Shown here: one piece after another, positions 54,015 through 61,230 of the stretch
Layout: every line of letters begins with the position of its first letter
How positions within the stretch are numbered: the first letter of the stretch is position 1
Position numbers and translations under genes: made by a program
NCBI RefSeq assembly: GCF_019145495.1
Contig: NZ_JAHSTU010000001.1
Location: forward strand, 558,001-622,000
Source of the DNA: Pseudomonas azerbaijanoccidentalis
GTDB taxonomy: Bacteria > Pseudomonadota > Gammaproteobacteria > Pseudomonadales > Pseudomonadaceae
Direction of reading: 5' to 3'
DNA length: 64,000 nt
Notes under the pieces: model-generated
The model's database searches: none
What the model was told of the DNA's origin: nothing
The model's input: only the letters and a program-made list of their open reading frames with translations

Positions 54015-55663
54015 GCGTCTTGCTCCGCCCATTGCACGTAGCACACGGCAATCGGCATGTGGTGTTCATGGCAGAACTCCAGCCAGCGCAACTGGTTATC
54101 CTGCAAGCGATCTCCCGGGCCTTTGACTTCGATCATGCGGTAGGTTTTTTCCTGCGGCCAGAACTGGATCAGGTCCGGCATGCCGGCGCGATTGGCCTTG
54201 ATGTCAAGCAGCAGTCGATTGAACCAGTGCTTGAGATGTTCCGCCGGCAAACAGTCCAGCGCCTGTGCGAGTAATTCTTCGCTGAGCACGCCCCAGAATA
54301 CGAACGGCGACTGCACGCCCCACTTTTCGATAAAGCGCTCCTGGATGGTGTGCCGATAACGACCGTCGTCGAGTTGCGCCAGGCACGCCTGGAACAGGTT
54401 GGAGCGGCGTTCGTGGAAATCCTCGTTGAGCAGGTCCACCGGCCCGCGCTGGAACGGGTGGAAAAAGGCCCCGGGCAACGGTGCGAAAATCGCCGGCCAG
54501 CACAACAGGCCAAACAGCGAGTTGATCAAAGTGTTTTCTACGTAATGCACCGGTGCCTCGTCTTGCGAGAGGTGCGTCTGTACGTAATGTTCCACCGATA
54601 AGGCCAAATCGGTTCGCGGCAATTGCAGGTCCAGCCGCAGCATTTGCCGGGGCGATGCGCGTTTCATTGGCGGGCCACCGAGCTTGCGTCGCAGCCTTGG
54701 CAGCACCCGGAGCAGGCCCTGTTGCTCGGCGGCGCTCTCCGGCGCTCGCTCGGCATCGGTGGCCAGCTCCAGCGCCAACGCATATTCTGCGCAGCGCTCC
54801 AGCACGCGGATCAACCTCAGCCGCGCGCCGGGGTATCGGCATTGACGATACAGCGCCAGCGCCGAGGCGAAATCGGCAATGCGCTCGCAATGCTGAGCGA
54901 TCTGGAACAGCAGCTTATCGCGACGCCTTTGCAGCCAAGGGTTGCTCAATGCCAGCCCGTTTACCTGCGCAACGACATCAGCCAGCGCCTCGCCCGCTTC
55001 GAACAGTTGCTGGCATTGGTAAAGGTACATGCAGGCGTCTACGTCCTCACGGCTACGCAAGCCTCGGGAATCGGCGGAAAACTCGACCTTTTCGTAGGTA
55101 AAGATGCCAAGGTCGGCCAGCACGAACTCGGACCAATCCTGGTAAAGATTGCCAAAAAACATCAAGCGCAGGCGATCACACAAGCTCATGATGGTCAGGC
55201 TGAACAAGCGGTCGTCCAGCGCAGGAGACCACTGATTGAAACTGCGCGCCTCAGGGAATCGATCACTCAGCGCCGGCAGCCAATCGGTCTTTTTCCCCTT
55301 GGGTTGATCGATTACCGAACCCAGGCACTCGAGGATCTCGGCCTTGAGCAGCACATCGAACAGTTCTTCGATCGACAGCGGCATCTGTTCATCGACCCAA
55401 CCCAGCCCCAGCAGCGGGCCGGCAGCGTCGGCGATGTCACCAATCTCGGTGTAATGCAGTTTGCCGGCCCTGAAATGAATGCCCTTGCGCATGACCATCC
55501 GCACCAGCAATGCACGGGATTCGCGTGCCAGCCCCTTGAAGTCGCGAATAAAGCAGTGCTCTTCTTCGGTCAACACGTCGGCGTAGCGATGTTCAAGCCA
55601 ATCAATGACTTGCATGAAGTTGTTCAAGTAATAGAACGGATCGTCGAGGGGATTTGCAGTCAC
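54011..55663 (-). CDS. FAN1-like structure-specific nuclease (VRR-NUC)
   Basis: A 550-residue bacterial FAN1. The C-terminal VRR-NUC domain has Asp497 (GMPDLIQFWP) and Glu512-Val-Lys514 (MIEVKGPGD). As I recall, these match D507/E522/K524 of P. aeruginosa FAN1 at a constant offset. The middle is a TPR-like helical region and the N-terminal about 150 residues hold the SAP-type DNA-binding part. FAN1 cuts 5' flaps and unhooks interstrand crosslinks. The GTG at 55663 gives the family-like start (TANPLDDPFYYLNNF); a TTG seven codons upstream is the alternative. Confidence 0.88.
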   Translation of the reverse strand: MTANPLDDPFYYLNNFMQVIDWLEHRYADVLTEEEHCFIRDFKGLARESRALLVRMVMRKGIHFRAGKLHYTEIGDIADAAGPLLGLGWVDEQMPLSIEELFDVLLKAEILECLGSVIDQPKGKKTDWLPALSDRFPEARSFNQWSPALDDRLFSLTIMSLCDRLRLMFFGNLYQDWSEFVLADLGIFTYEKVEFSADSRGLRSREDVDACMYLYQCQQLFEAGEALADVVAQVNGLALSNPWLQRRRDKLLFQIAQHCERIADFASALALYRQCRYPGARLRLIRVLERCAEYALALELATDAERAPESAAEQQGLLRVLPRLRRKLGGPPMKRASPRQMLRLDLQLPRTDLALSVEHYVQTHLSQDEAPVHYVENTLINSLFGLLCWPAIFAPLPGAFFHPFQRGPVDLLNEDFHERRSNLFQACLAQLDDGRYRHTIQERFIEKWGVQSPFVFWGVLSEELLAQALDCLPAEHLKHWFNRLLLDIKANRAGMPDLIQFWPQEKTYRMIEVKGPGDRLQDNQLRWLEFCHEHHMPIAVCYVQWAEQDA

Positions 55664-55871
55664 AGGAAATGGCGGCCATGGCAAGCGAAATACTGGTTAT
55701 GCGTACAGATACCAGCAACGGCCTGCCCGGTGCAAACGGAAAAGGATAAGCGGCGGCGCTGCGAGGTATTTTTTCCGCCGTGGCGAACTTTTTGTCGATC
55801 CACGGCACCAACCGCGTTACAGGTGCTGTCGTGCGCTACAGGCACAGCGTTTCTTTGTTTGAGAGGTGGTT

Positions 55872-56096
55872 ATGAATATCAAGACTCTGGGATTGCCCCT
55901 GGCGGCAGCAGCCTTTCTGGCATTAGCCGGTTGCTCGACGCCCACCGTGGTGACCCTGCAGAACGGCACCCAGTATTTGACCAAGGACATGCCGAAAACC
56001 AAGACCAAGGATGGCTTCTTCGAGTTCGAGGATATTTCCGGGGCGAAGGTCAAGGTCAAGGCTGACGAAGTGACCACGATTCGCCAGGAAGACTGA
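55872..56096 (+). CDS. YgdI/YgdR-family small lipoprotein
   Basis: A 74-residue lipoprotein. The signal MNIKTLGLPLAAAAFLALAGC ends in a lipobox (LAGC, Cys21) followed by ST. The mature part VTLQNGTQYLTKDMPKTK ... KVKVKADEVTTIRQED matches the YgdI/YgdR (DUF903) SH3-like fold. Location is an outer- or inner-membrane lipid anchor; function unknown. ATG at 55872 with GAGGTGG upstream. Monocistronic. Confidence 0.92.
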   Translation: MNIKTLGLPLAAAAFLALAGCSTPTVVTLQNGTQYLTKDMPKTKTKDGFFEFEDISGAKVKVKADEVTTIRQED

Positions 56097-56110
56097 AGCG
56101 CACGTCATCG

Positions 56111-56232
56111 ATCATCGCGAGCAAGCTGATGTGTGGATAACGACCGCTACGCGGCCGGACGCAGGCTTCGCCAGCTGCTACAAAAGCCAGCGTCCACCCT
56201 GTAGCAGCTGCCGAAGGCTGCGTTCGGTTGCG
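56111..56232. repeat. REPIN of a second class, plus a truncated REP, beside the RAYT gene
   Basis: Inverted arms ggccggacgcaggcttcgcc ... gctaca (56155-56182) and tgtagcagctgccgaaggct ... ttgc (56199-56232) form a REPIN unlike the gagcgagc type. Just before it, catcgcgagcaagct (56113-56127) is a truncated arm of the gagcgagc class. The group lies 30 bases from the 3' end of the RAYT gene. Confidence 0.75.
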
Positions 56233-56261
56233 AAGCAGCCGCAAACCTGCAGGCTCAGTCA

Positions 56262-56720
56262 TCAGAGCCAACACGCGTCCCATAACGGATAGTCATGAAC
56301 TCGCTGAACAAGCCCTGCGCGGATGGGGTTGGCGACGATATATCGAGCAAGACTTTTGACGTCTTGTTCCCGGCGAACGGCGCGATCGTGATAGCCCTTT
56401 TGCCAAAGGCGCCCTCGCCGCTTCAGCGCTTGATTCACGGCCAGACTGCTGCGGGACTTGATTCTGCACATCAGCTCACCCAACGTTTTATCCTGCAACT
56501 GCACAAGGCAATGCAGATGATCCGGCATCACTACCCAAGCCAGAAAAACAGCCAGACCGTCCTCCTGCGCCCGATGCAATTCCCCGACAACCAACCTGCC
56601 CAACCGCCAATCAGAGAAAACCGGCTTCCGCTGATCAACCACCGCTGTTAACAGATAAACGCGTCCCGATTCCGAGTAACGACCAATGCGAAGATCAGCG
56701 GCCTTCAAACACTCAGGCAT
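56262..56720 (-). CDS. REP-associated tyrosine transposase (RAYT, Y1_Tnp)
   Basis: A 152-residue single-domain Y1 transposase. The metal-binding HUH-type motif is MPDHLHCL (His68, His70) and the likely catalytic Tyr110 is in WQKGYHDRAVR, followed by YIVANPIRAGLV, all typical of RAYTs. These proteins bind and nick REP hairpins and are thought to spread REPINs without being mobile themselves. A REPIN lies just downstream. An inverted repeat overlaps the start codon. Confidence 0.93.
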   Translation of the reverse strand: MPECLKAADLRIGRYSESGRVYLLTAVVDQRKPVFSDWRLGRLVVGELHRAQEDGLAVFLAWVVMPDHLHCLVQLQDKTLGELMCRIKSRSSLAVNQALKRRGRLWQKGYHDRAVRREQDVKSLARYIVANPIRAGLVQRVHDYPLWDACWL

Positions 56721-56756
56721 TCCCTTGCCTCCATTCCATCGAAAGAGGCAGGGAAT
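56719..56756. repeat. Inverted repeat at the RAYT start
   Basis: ATTCCCTTGCCTC and GAGGCAGGGAAT (one extra base in the first arm) bracket a 13-base loop. They begin at the RAYT start codon, so in the RAYT mRNA the ribosome site and start would be folded into this hairpin. Confidence 0.5.
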
Positions 56757-56810
56757 TTAACGTTATAAAACGTTCGATCGCACCAGCAAAAAGCTACAAG
56801 ACTTGACTGA

Positions 56811-57896
56811 TCAACTACCCGTACGAATCTTGTTCCAGACCCGCGTACGAATCCGGTCGATGTTCAGGGGCATGGCTTCCAGGGCGAACAACTTGCCCAT
56901 CATTTCCGGGCTCGGGTAGACCTTGGTGTCGTTCTTAATTGTCGGGTCGATCAAACTATCGGCCTGTTCGTTGCCGTTGGCGTAATGCACGTAGTTAGTG
57001 ATGCTGGCCATCACGTCCGGGCGCAGCAGGTAGTTCATGAAGGCATAGCCGGCCTTCTCGTCCGGGGCATCGACGGGCATGGCGACCATGTCGAACCAGA
57101 TGGCTGCGCCTTCCTTGGGAATCGCGTAACCGATGTCGACGCCGTTCTTGGCTTCTTTCGCGCGGTTTTCCGCCTGCAGGATGTCGCCGGAGAAGCCGAC
57201 CGCCACGCAGATGTCACCATTGGCCAGGTCGCTGGTGTACTTGGACGAATGGAAGTAGCTGACATAAGGCCGGACCTTCATCAGTAAGGCTTCAGCCTTT
57301 TTGTAGTCTTCCGGGTTTTTGCTGTGATGCGGCAGGCCCAGGTAGTTGAGCGCTGCTGGTAACAGTTCAGGGCCGTTATCGAGGATGGCCACGCCGCACT
57401 TTTGCAGCTTTTGCATGTTTTCCGGTTTGAAGATCAGGTCCCAGGAATCCACCGGCGCGTTATCGCCCAACACCGTTTTGACTTTGGCAATGTTGTAGCC
57501 GATGCCGGTGCTGCCCCACAGGTACGGGAAGCCGTGTTCGTTGCCCGGATCATTGGTTTGCAGGGCCTTGAGCAGCACCGGGTTGAGGTTCTTCCAGTTC
57601 GGCAACTGGCTCTTGTCGAGCTTCTTCAGCGCCCCGCCTTCGATCTGCCGCGCCATGAAGTGGTTGGACGGGAACACCACGTCGTAACCGGATTTGCCGG
57701 TCATCAGCTTGCCATCGAGGGTTTCGTTACTGTCGTAGACGTCGTAGGTGAAAGCGATGCCGGTTTCTTTCTGGAAATTCTTGGTGGTGTCCGGCGCGAT
57801 GTAGTCCGACCAGTTGTAGATTTTCACCGTGTCAGCCGCCTGGCTGATGGATGCGACCAGCATCAGCGGGGCCAGTGTCAGTGTCTTTCGGATCAT
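56811..57896 (-). CDS. Polyamine ABC transporter substrate-binding protein (PotF/SpuD-like)
   Basis: A 361-residue periplasmic binding protein with Sec signal (MIRKTLTLAPLMLVASISQA-A). Blocks VKIYNWSDYIAPDTTKNFQK, FPYLWGSTGIGYN and AIWFDMVAMPVDAPDEKAGY are those of PotF/SpuD/SpuE putrescine or spermidine receptors. No permease or ATPase gene is adjacent, so it would share a transporter encoded elsewhere or act as a sensor. It is last in a minus-strand series with a cupin, an FAD oxidoreductase and an AraC regulator. Confidence 0.9.
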   Translation of the reverse strand: MIRKTLTLAPLMLVASISQAADTVKIYNWSDYIAPDTTKNFQKETGIAFTYDVYDSNETLDGKLMTGKSGYDVVFPSNHFMARQIEGGALKKLDKSQLPNWKNLNPVLLKALQTNDPGNEHGFPYLWGSTGIGYNIAKVKTVLGDNAPVDSWDLIFKPENMQKLQKCGVAILDNGPELLPAALNYLGLPHHSKNPEDYKKAEALLMKVRPYVSYFHSSKYTSDLANGDICVAVGFSGDILQAENRAKEAKNGVDIGYAIPKEGAAIWFDMVAMPVDAPDEKAGYAFMNYLLRPDVMASITNYVHYANGNEQADSLIDPTIKNDTKVYPSPEMMGKLFALEAMPLNIDRIRTRVWNKIRTGS

Positions 57897-57967
57897 GAGT
57901 CGATTCCTGTATGGGTTTGTTTTTGTTGGCAGGCAATCAAAGGATCAGCTTTTGTTTTTAAAAGAAT

Positions 57968-58309
57968 TCAGAAAATCAAAACGTAGGTCTTGCGCACGGT
58001 TTCCTGGATATCCCAGATGCCGAGGCTATTGGCGGGCAACATCAATGCATCGCCGGCTTCGATGTGCAGGGTTTCGCCATCGTCCGGAGTGAAGGTGCAG
58101 CGTCCCTGGATGAAGTGACAGAATTCCTGGGCAACGATCTGCCGCCGCCAGCGACCCGGAGTACATTCCCAAACGCCGGTCTCGACGCCGTCGTCGCGTT
58201 CGACACTGGTGGTCGACGCCACAGCCACAGGCGTACCGAGTGGCACGGCGACCGGGTTCGACTCCTCCAGCTTCAGGGTTGCGGTGTTTTTGAATTGCGT
58301 GATGCTCAT
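57968..58309 (-). CDS. Small cupin-domain protein (DUF861-like)
   Basis: A 113-residue single cupin (GVWECTPGRW, EFCHFIQGRCTFTPDDGE, IEAGDALMLPANSLGIWDIQ). Proteins of this kind are found beside polyamine and amino-acid oxidases as (S)-ureidoglycine aminohydrolase-like or sensory cupins; the specific role is not known. It lies 27 bases after the FAD oxidoreductase gene and 71 bases before the binding-protein gene, so probably in one transcript. Confidence 0.85.
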   Translation of the reverse strand: MSITQFKNTATLKLEESNPVAVPLGTPVAVASTTSVERDDGVETGVWECTPGRWRRQIVAQEFCHFIQGRCTFTPDDGETLHIEAGDALMLPANSLGIWDIQETVRKTYVLIF

Positions 58310-58336
58310 GGGAATACCTGTGGTTGTAGAACGCGT

Positions 58337-59743
58337 TTACTGCATGAAACCTTCCATGAACCCCGCCACTCCACTGGCGAGTTTGCGCCGCCAAGGTGCA
58401 GTGGCCGGGTTGGCAAGGGTCTGGTCTTCGTGGACAAAGCTGCGAATGATTGCGTTGTAACCGAGCCAGCGGCACGGTTCGGGCTCCCAGGCCCGAAGCG
58501 AATCGAGACGGCCCTGGGGAATGACCCACGGCTGACGGACCAGCTCGGTGTCGCGTTGCAGGATCAGGTCGGCCAATGTCCGCCCGCCCAGGTTGCTGGC
58601 ACCTACGCCCTCGCCGCCATAGCCACCCGACAAGGCAATGCCACTGGCCTGATCGCAGAGCATGTGCGGTTTGAAACGCCGGGACATGCCAAGGTTGCCG
58701 CCCCAGCCGTGGGTGATTTGCACGTTCTTGAGTTGCGGGAACAGTTCGCCGAACAGATAGCGACGCAGCTCGATTTCGCTGCTTGTCAGGTCGAAGTCAT
58801 GGCGTAACTTGCCGGCAAACTGATAGCCGCCCCGGGCGCCGAAGATCAACCGGTTGTCTGCGGTGCGTTGGCCGTAGGTGACCTGACGGCTGCTTTCACT
58901 GAACGCCTGGCCACCGCTCAGACCGATTTCGTCCCAGGTTGCAGCAGACAGTGGTTCGGTAGCGACAATCAGGCTTTGCACCGGTAATTGATAACGACCT
59001 AATGGCGGCAGCGTCACCGAATAGCCTTCTACTGCCGGCACCACCCAGCGACTGCGCACCGAAGCTTTCGCCGTGCGCAGACTGCCGGACTGCCATTGCG
59101 TCACGGGGCTGTTCTCATAGATCCGCACCCCCATGCGCTCGACCGTCCGCGCCAGGCCCCGTACCAGTTTGGCCGGATGAATCGTCGCCACATGCGGCGC
59201 GTAGATGCCGCCGTAGGGTTTGGCGACGCGAATCTGCTGCGCCAGTTGCTCAGGGCTGAGCCAGCGGTAATCGTTTTCGTTGAGCCCTTGCTTGTAGAGT
59301 TTGTCCAGATACTGTCGCAGGCTGGTTTGCTGTTCCGGATAACGGGCCGCGCAGTAAAGTGCCCCGCCCTTGCGGTAATCACAGTTGATGCCTTCACGTT
59401 CCAGGACAATCTCTACCTCATCCGGAATGTTGTGCAGCAAATCATAGGAAGCCCGGCGCTGTTCAGGCGACAGGTCGGCCAATAGCCGATCCTCGCCCAA
59501 CAGGTTGCCCATCAACCAACCGCCATTGCGCCCTGATGCGCCAAACCCGGCGGTCTGCGCTTCGATGATGGCGATATTCAACCCGGGAGCCAGACGTTTG
59601 AGGTAGTAAGCCGTCCATAAACCGGTGTAGCCAGCGCCGACAATCGCGACGTCGAGGTCCAGATCCTGTTCCAACGCCGGCCGCGCCAGCAACGGCTCGT
59701 CGAGTTGGTCCATCCACAAACTGATAGTGCGCCACGCCGGCAT
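58337..59743 (-). CDS. FAD-dependent amine oxidoreductase (gamma-glutamylputrescine oxidase-like)
   Basis: A 468-residue DAO-fold flavoprotein. The Rossmann FAD motif is VAIVGAGYTGLWTAYYL (GxGxxG at 36-41), with GFGASGRNGGWLMGNLL and the C-terminal GYGGEGVGASNLGGRTLADL. It resembles PuuB-like oxidases acting on glutamylated polyamines. The ATG at 59743 (MPAWRTISLWMDQL) has CGGAG 7 bases upstream and matches the family start; upstream in-frame codons are not homologous. The polyamine-binding protein in the same series supports an amine substrate. Confidence 0.88.
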   Translation of the reverse strand: MPAWRTISLWMDQLDEPLLARPALEQDLDLDVAIVGAGYTGLWTAYYLKRLAPGLNIAIIEAQTAGFGASGRNGGWLMGNLLGEDRLLADLSPEQRRASYDLLHNIPDEVEIVLEREGINCDYRKGGALYCAARYPEQQTSLRQYLDKLYKQGLNENDYRWLSPEQLAQQIRVAKPYGGIYAPHVATIHPAKLVRGLARTVERMGVRIYENSPVTQWQSGSLRTAKASVRSRWVVPAVEGYSVTLPPLGRYQLPVQSLIVATEPLSAATWDEIGLSGGQAFSESSRQVTYGQRTADNRLIFGARGGYQFAGKLRHDFDLTSSEIELRRYLFGELFPQLKNVQITHGWGGNLGMSRRFKPHMLCDQASGIALSGGYGGEGVGASNLGGRTLADLILQRDTELVRQPWVIPQGRLDSLRAWEPEPCRWLGYNAIIRSFVHEDQTLANPATAPWRRKLASGVAGFMEGFMQ

Positions 59744-59793
59744 GCAAGACTCCGCCACTGAAACTTCGATGGCGTTGATCCTAGTGCGAGGGC

Positions 59794-60609
59794 TTAAGCG
59801 CTGTCTTGCGCGCGTGCACGCAAAGAAATTTGTTTGGCGTAAGCCTTGGGCGACAGGCCGGTGTGTTGGCGGAAACAACTGTAGAACGCTGACAGTGAAT
59901 TGAACCCGGCAGCGAACGCCAGCTCGTCAATGCGCAGCGGTGGCGCGGCGTTGTCCAGCGCCGCGAGCAGGTGTTGCAGACGCGCCTGGTTGACGTAGCG
60001 ATAGAAGCTCTGCCCCAGCACTTGATTGAGCAGGTAGGAAATCTGATTGCGGCTGTAGCCGCATTCCTTGGCTACACGTTGCAGGTCAAGCTCGGGGTCG
60101 AGATAGGGTTGCTGGCGCTGGAAGTATTGCTGCAGGTCTTCAGCCATGAAGCTGAGCTGTCGCGGCGACAAACCGAGTCGACTGACCGCCGGCCGCTGAG
60201 TGCCGCTGCTTTTGCTGGCCGGCTGTTCATGCACCAGCGAAGCGTACTCGTTGACCCGCCAGATCAGCCCGTCCTTGACGGTAATCGCCTCACTGGCACG
60301 AAACGACACAAGCCCCTCGCCGCCACGCAGAGTGATGCGGTACTGAATGAACGCGGTGTTGCCGTCCAGGCGAATGCGGTCCGAATGTTCCAGGGCTTCA
60401 TCCGGATCGCGGGGCATGCTGCTGCGCACGTATTCGCGCAATTGCTCAAGGCCCATCACCTGGTTCTGGAAAAAATCGTTGTACTGAATCTCGGGGTGAT
60501 ACAGCGCCATGACCCCGTCCAGATCCCGGTGCTTCCAGCGCAAGTGATAGCGCATGACCGTCTCGGCCGTGGCCTGGGTTTGTTGCGGGCCGTCATCCTC
60601 GGCGTGCAT
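59794..60609 (-). CDS. AraC-family regulator with N-terminal SnoaL-like domain
   Basis: A 271-residue regulator. Residues about 10-125 form a SnoaL/NTF2-like pocket (VMRYHLRWKHRDLDGVMALY, FFQNQVMGLEQLREYVRSS), an unusual sensor part for an AraC protein. The C-terminal about 100 residues are the double helix-turn-helix (RVAKECGYSRNQISYLLNQV, IDELAFAAGFNSLSAFYSCF, HTGLSPKAYAKQ). The ATG at 60609 with GAGAG 5 bases upstream is chosen. It is first in the probable amine-catabolic operon, and a 20-base palindrome lies about 80 bases upstream. Confidence 0.88.
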   Translation of the reverse strand: MHAEDDGPQQTQATAETVMRYHLRWKHRDLDGVMALYHPEIQYNDFFQNQVMGLEQLREYVRSSMPRDPDEALEHSDRIRLDGNTAFIQYRITLRGGEGLVSFRASEAITVKDGLIWRVNEYASLVHEQPASKSSGTQRPAVSRLGLSPRQLSFMAEDLQQYFQRQQPYLDPELDLQRVAKECGYSRNQISYLLNQVLGQSFYRYVNQARLQHLLAALDNAAPPLRIDELAFAAGFNSLSAFYSCFRQHTGLSPKAYAKQISLRARAQDSA

Positions 60610-60685
60610 AAAGCTCTCGACCTGAAAAAGCCGAGCTTGCCCAACTTCGGCTTTCGCTTCAATGACTAAACGGGCAGCGGCTTTT

Positions 60686-60705
60686 TTGCGTAAACGTTTG
60701 CGCAA
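60686..60705. promoter_or_regulatory. 20-base palindrome upstream of the AraC-type regulator
   Basis: TTGCGTAAACGTTTGCGCAA is a near-perfect palindrome (one mismatched pair), centred about 85 bases before the regulator's start. It is suited to autoregulation or to an external repressor. Confidence 0.5.
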
Positions 60706-60872
60706 TAGGCCAAGAATAAAAAATGCGACGCAATCGCCAAACGGCCTGAAAATTCCACATTTTTTTCACATTCAGGTGCTACTTTTAAAGTCTGTCATCG
60801 GTTGAGCCATTGAAGGCTCTTCCCTCCTAACGTGAGCTAAAGGAAGCGCTCGATGAAGAAGGCGGGCAACAC

Positions 60873-61145
60873 ATGAATAAAGGGTTCAGCAAAGTCACTT
60901 TTCCAAACGCCTGCCAGCTGATGCGCTGGCATTTTCATCCCATGGGTTTCGAGGCGAGCATGGATGCGCCGGGCAGCATGATTGCCCGTTTGTTTGATCG
61001 AGCAACTGGCGAGACCATGATCGCCATAGCCGGTATCCCGTGTGCGACGGTGATGAATGCCGCCGATGTGGAGCGAATCATCGAAGCCGTGGAAGATGAA
61101 CTTGAAGCGTTCATTCCCCCGGTGGCCCTCAGGAGTTACGCCTGA
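60873..61145 (+). CDS. DUF1652 protein
   Basis: A 90-residue protein with the DUF1652 pattern (FPNACQLMRWHFHPMGFEAS, TMIAIAGIPC, VERIIEAVEDELEAF). The family is, to my knowledge, nearly confined to Pseudomonas and has no known function. A strong terminator follows 12 bases after the stop. Confidence 0.88.
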   Translation: MNKGFSKVTFPNACQLMRWHFHPMGFEASMDAPGSMIARLFDRATGETMIAIAGIPCATVMNAADVERIIEAVEDELEAFIPPVALRSYA

Positions 61146-61156
61146 AGGTTACGAGC

Positions 61157-61190
61157 ACAAAAAAAGCCCACGTTTATGTGGGCTTTTTGT
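61157..61190. terminator. Terminator after the DUF1652 gene
   Basis: AGCCCAC ... GTGGGCT with a 6-base loop, an A-run before and a T-run after. It can serve the DUF1652 gene and, in the other direction, the helicase gene. Confidence 0.9.
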
Positions 61191-61205
61191 TGGGCGAAAT
61201 TCACA

Positions 61206-61230
61206 AATCGCAGCCTTCGGCAGCTCCTAT
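61206..61230. repeat. Solitary REP half-site at the helicase 3' end
   Basis: atcgcagccttcggcagctc followed by ctatg is one arm of the class seen at 18476-18556, in inverse orientation. It overlaps the last bases of the UvrD-like gene (stop at 61227), supplying its stop codon region. Confidence 0.6.
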
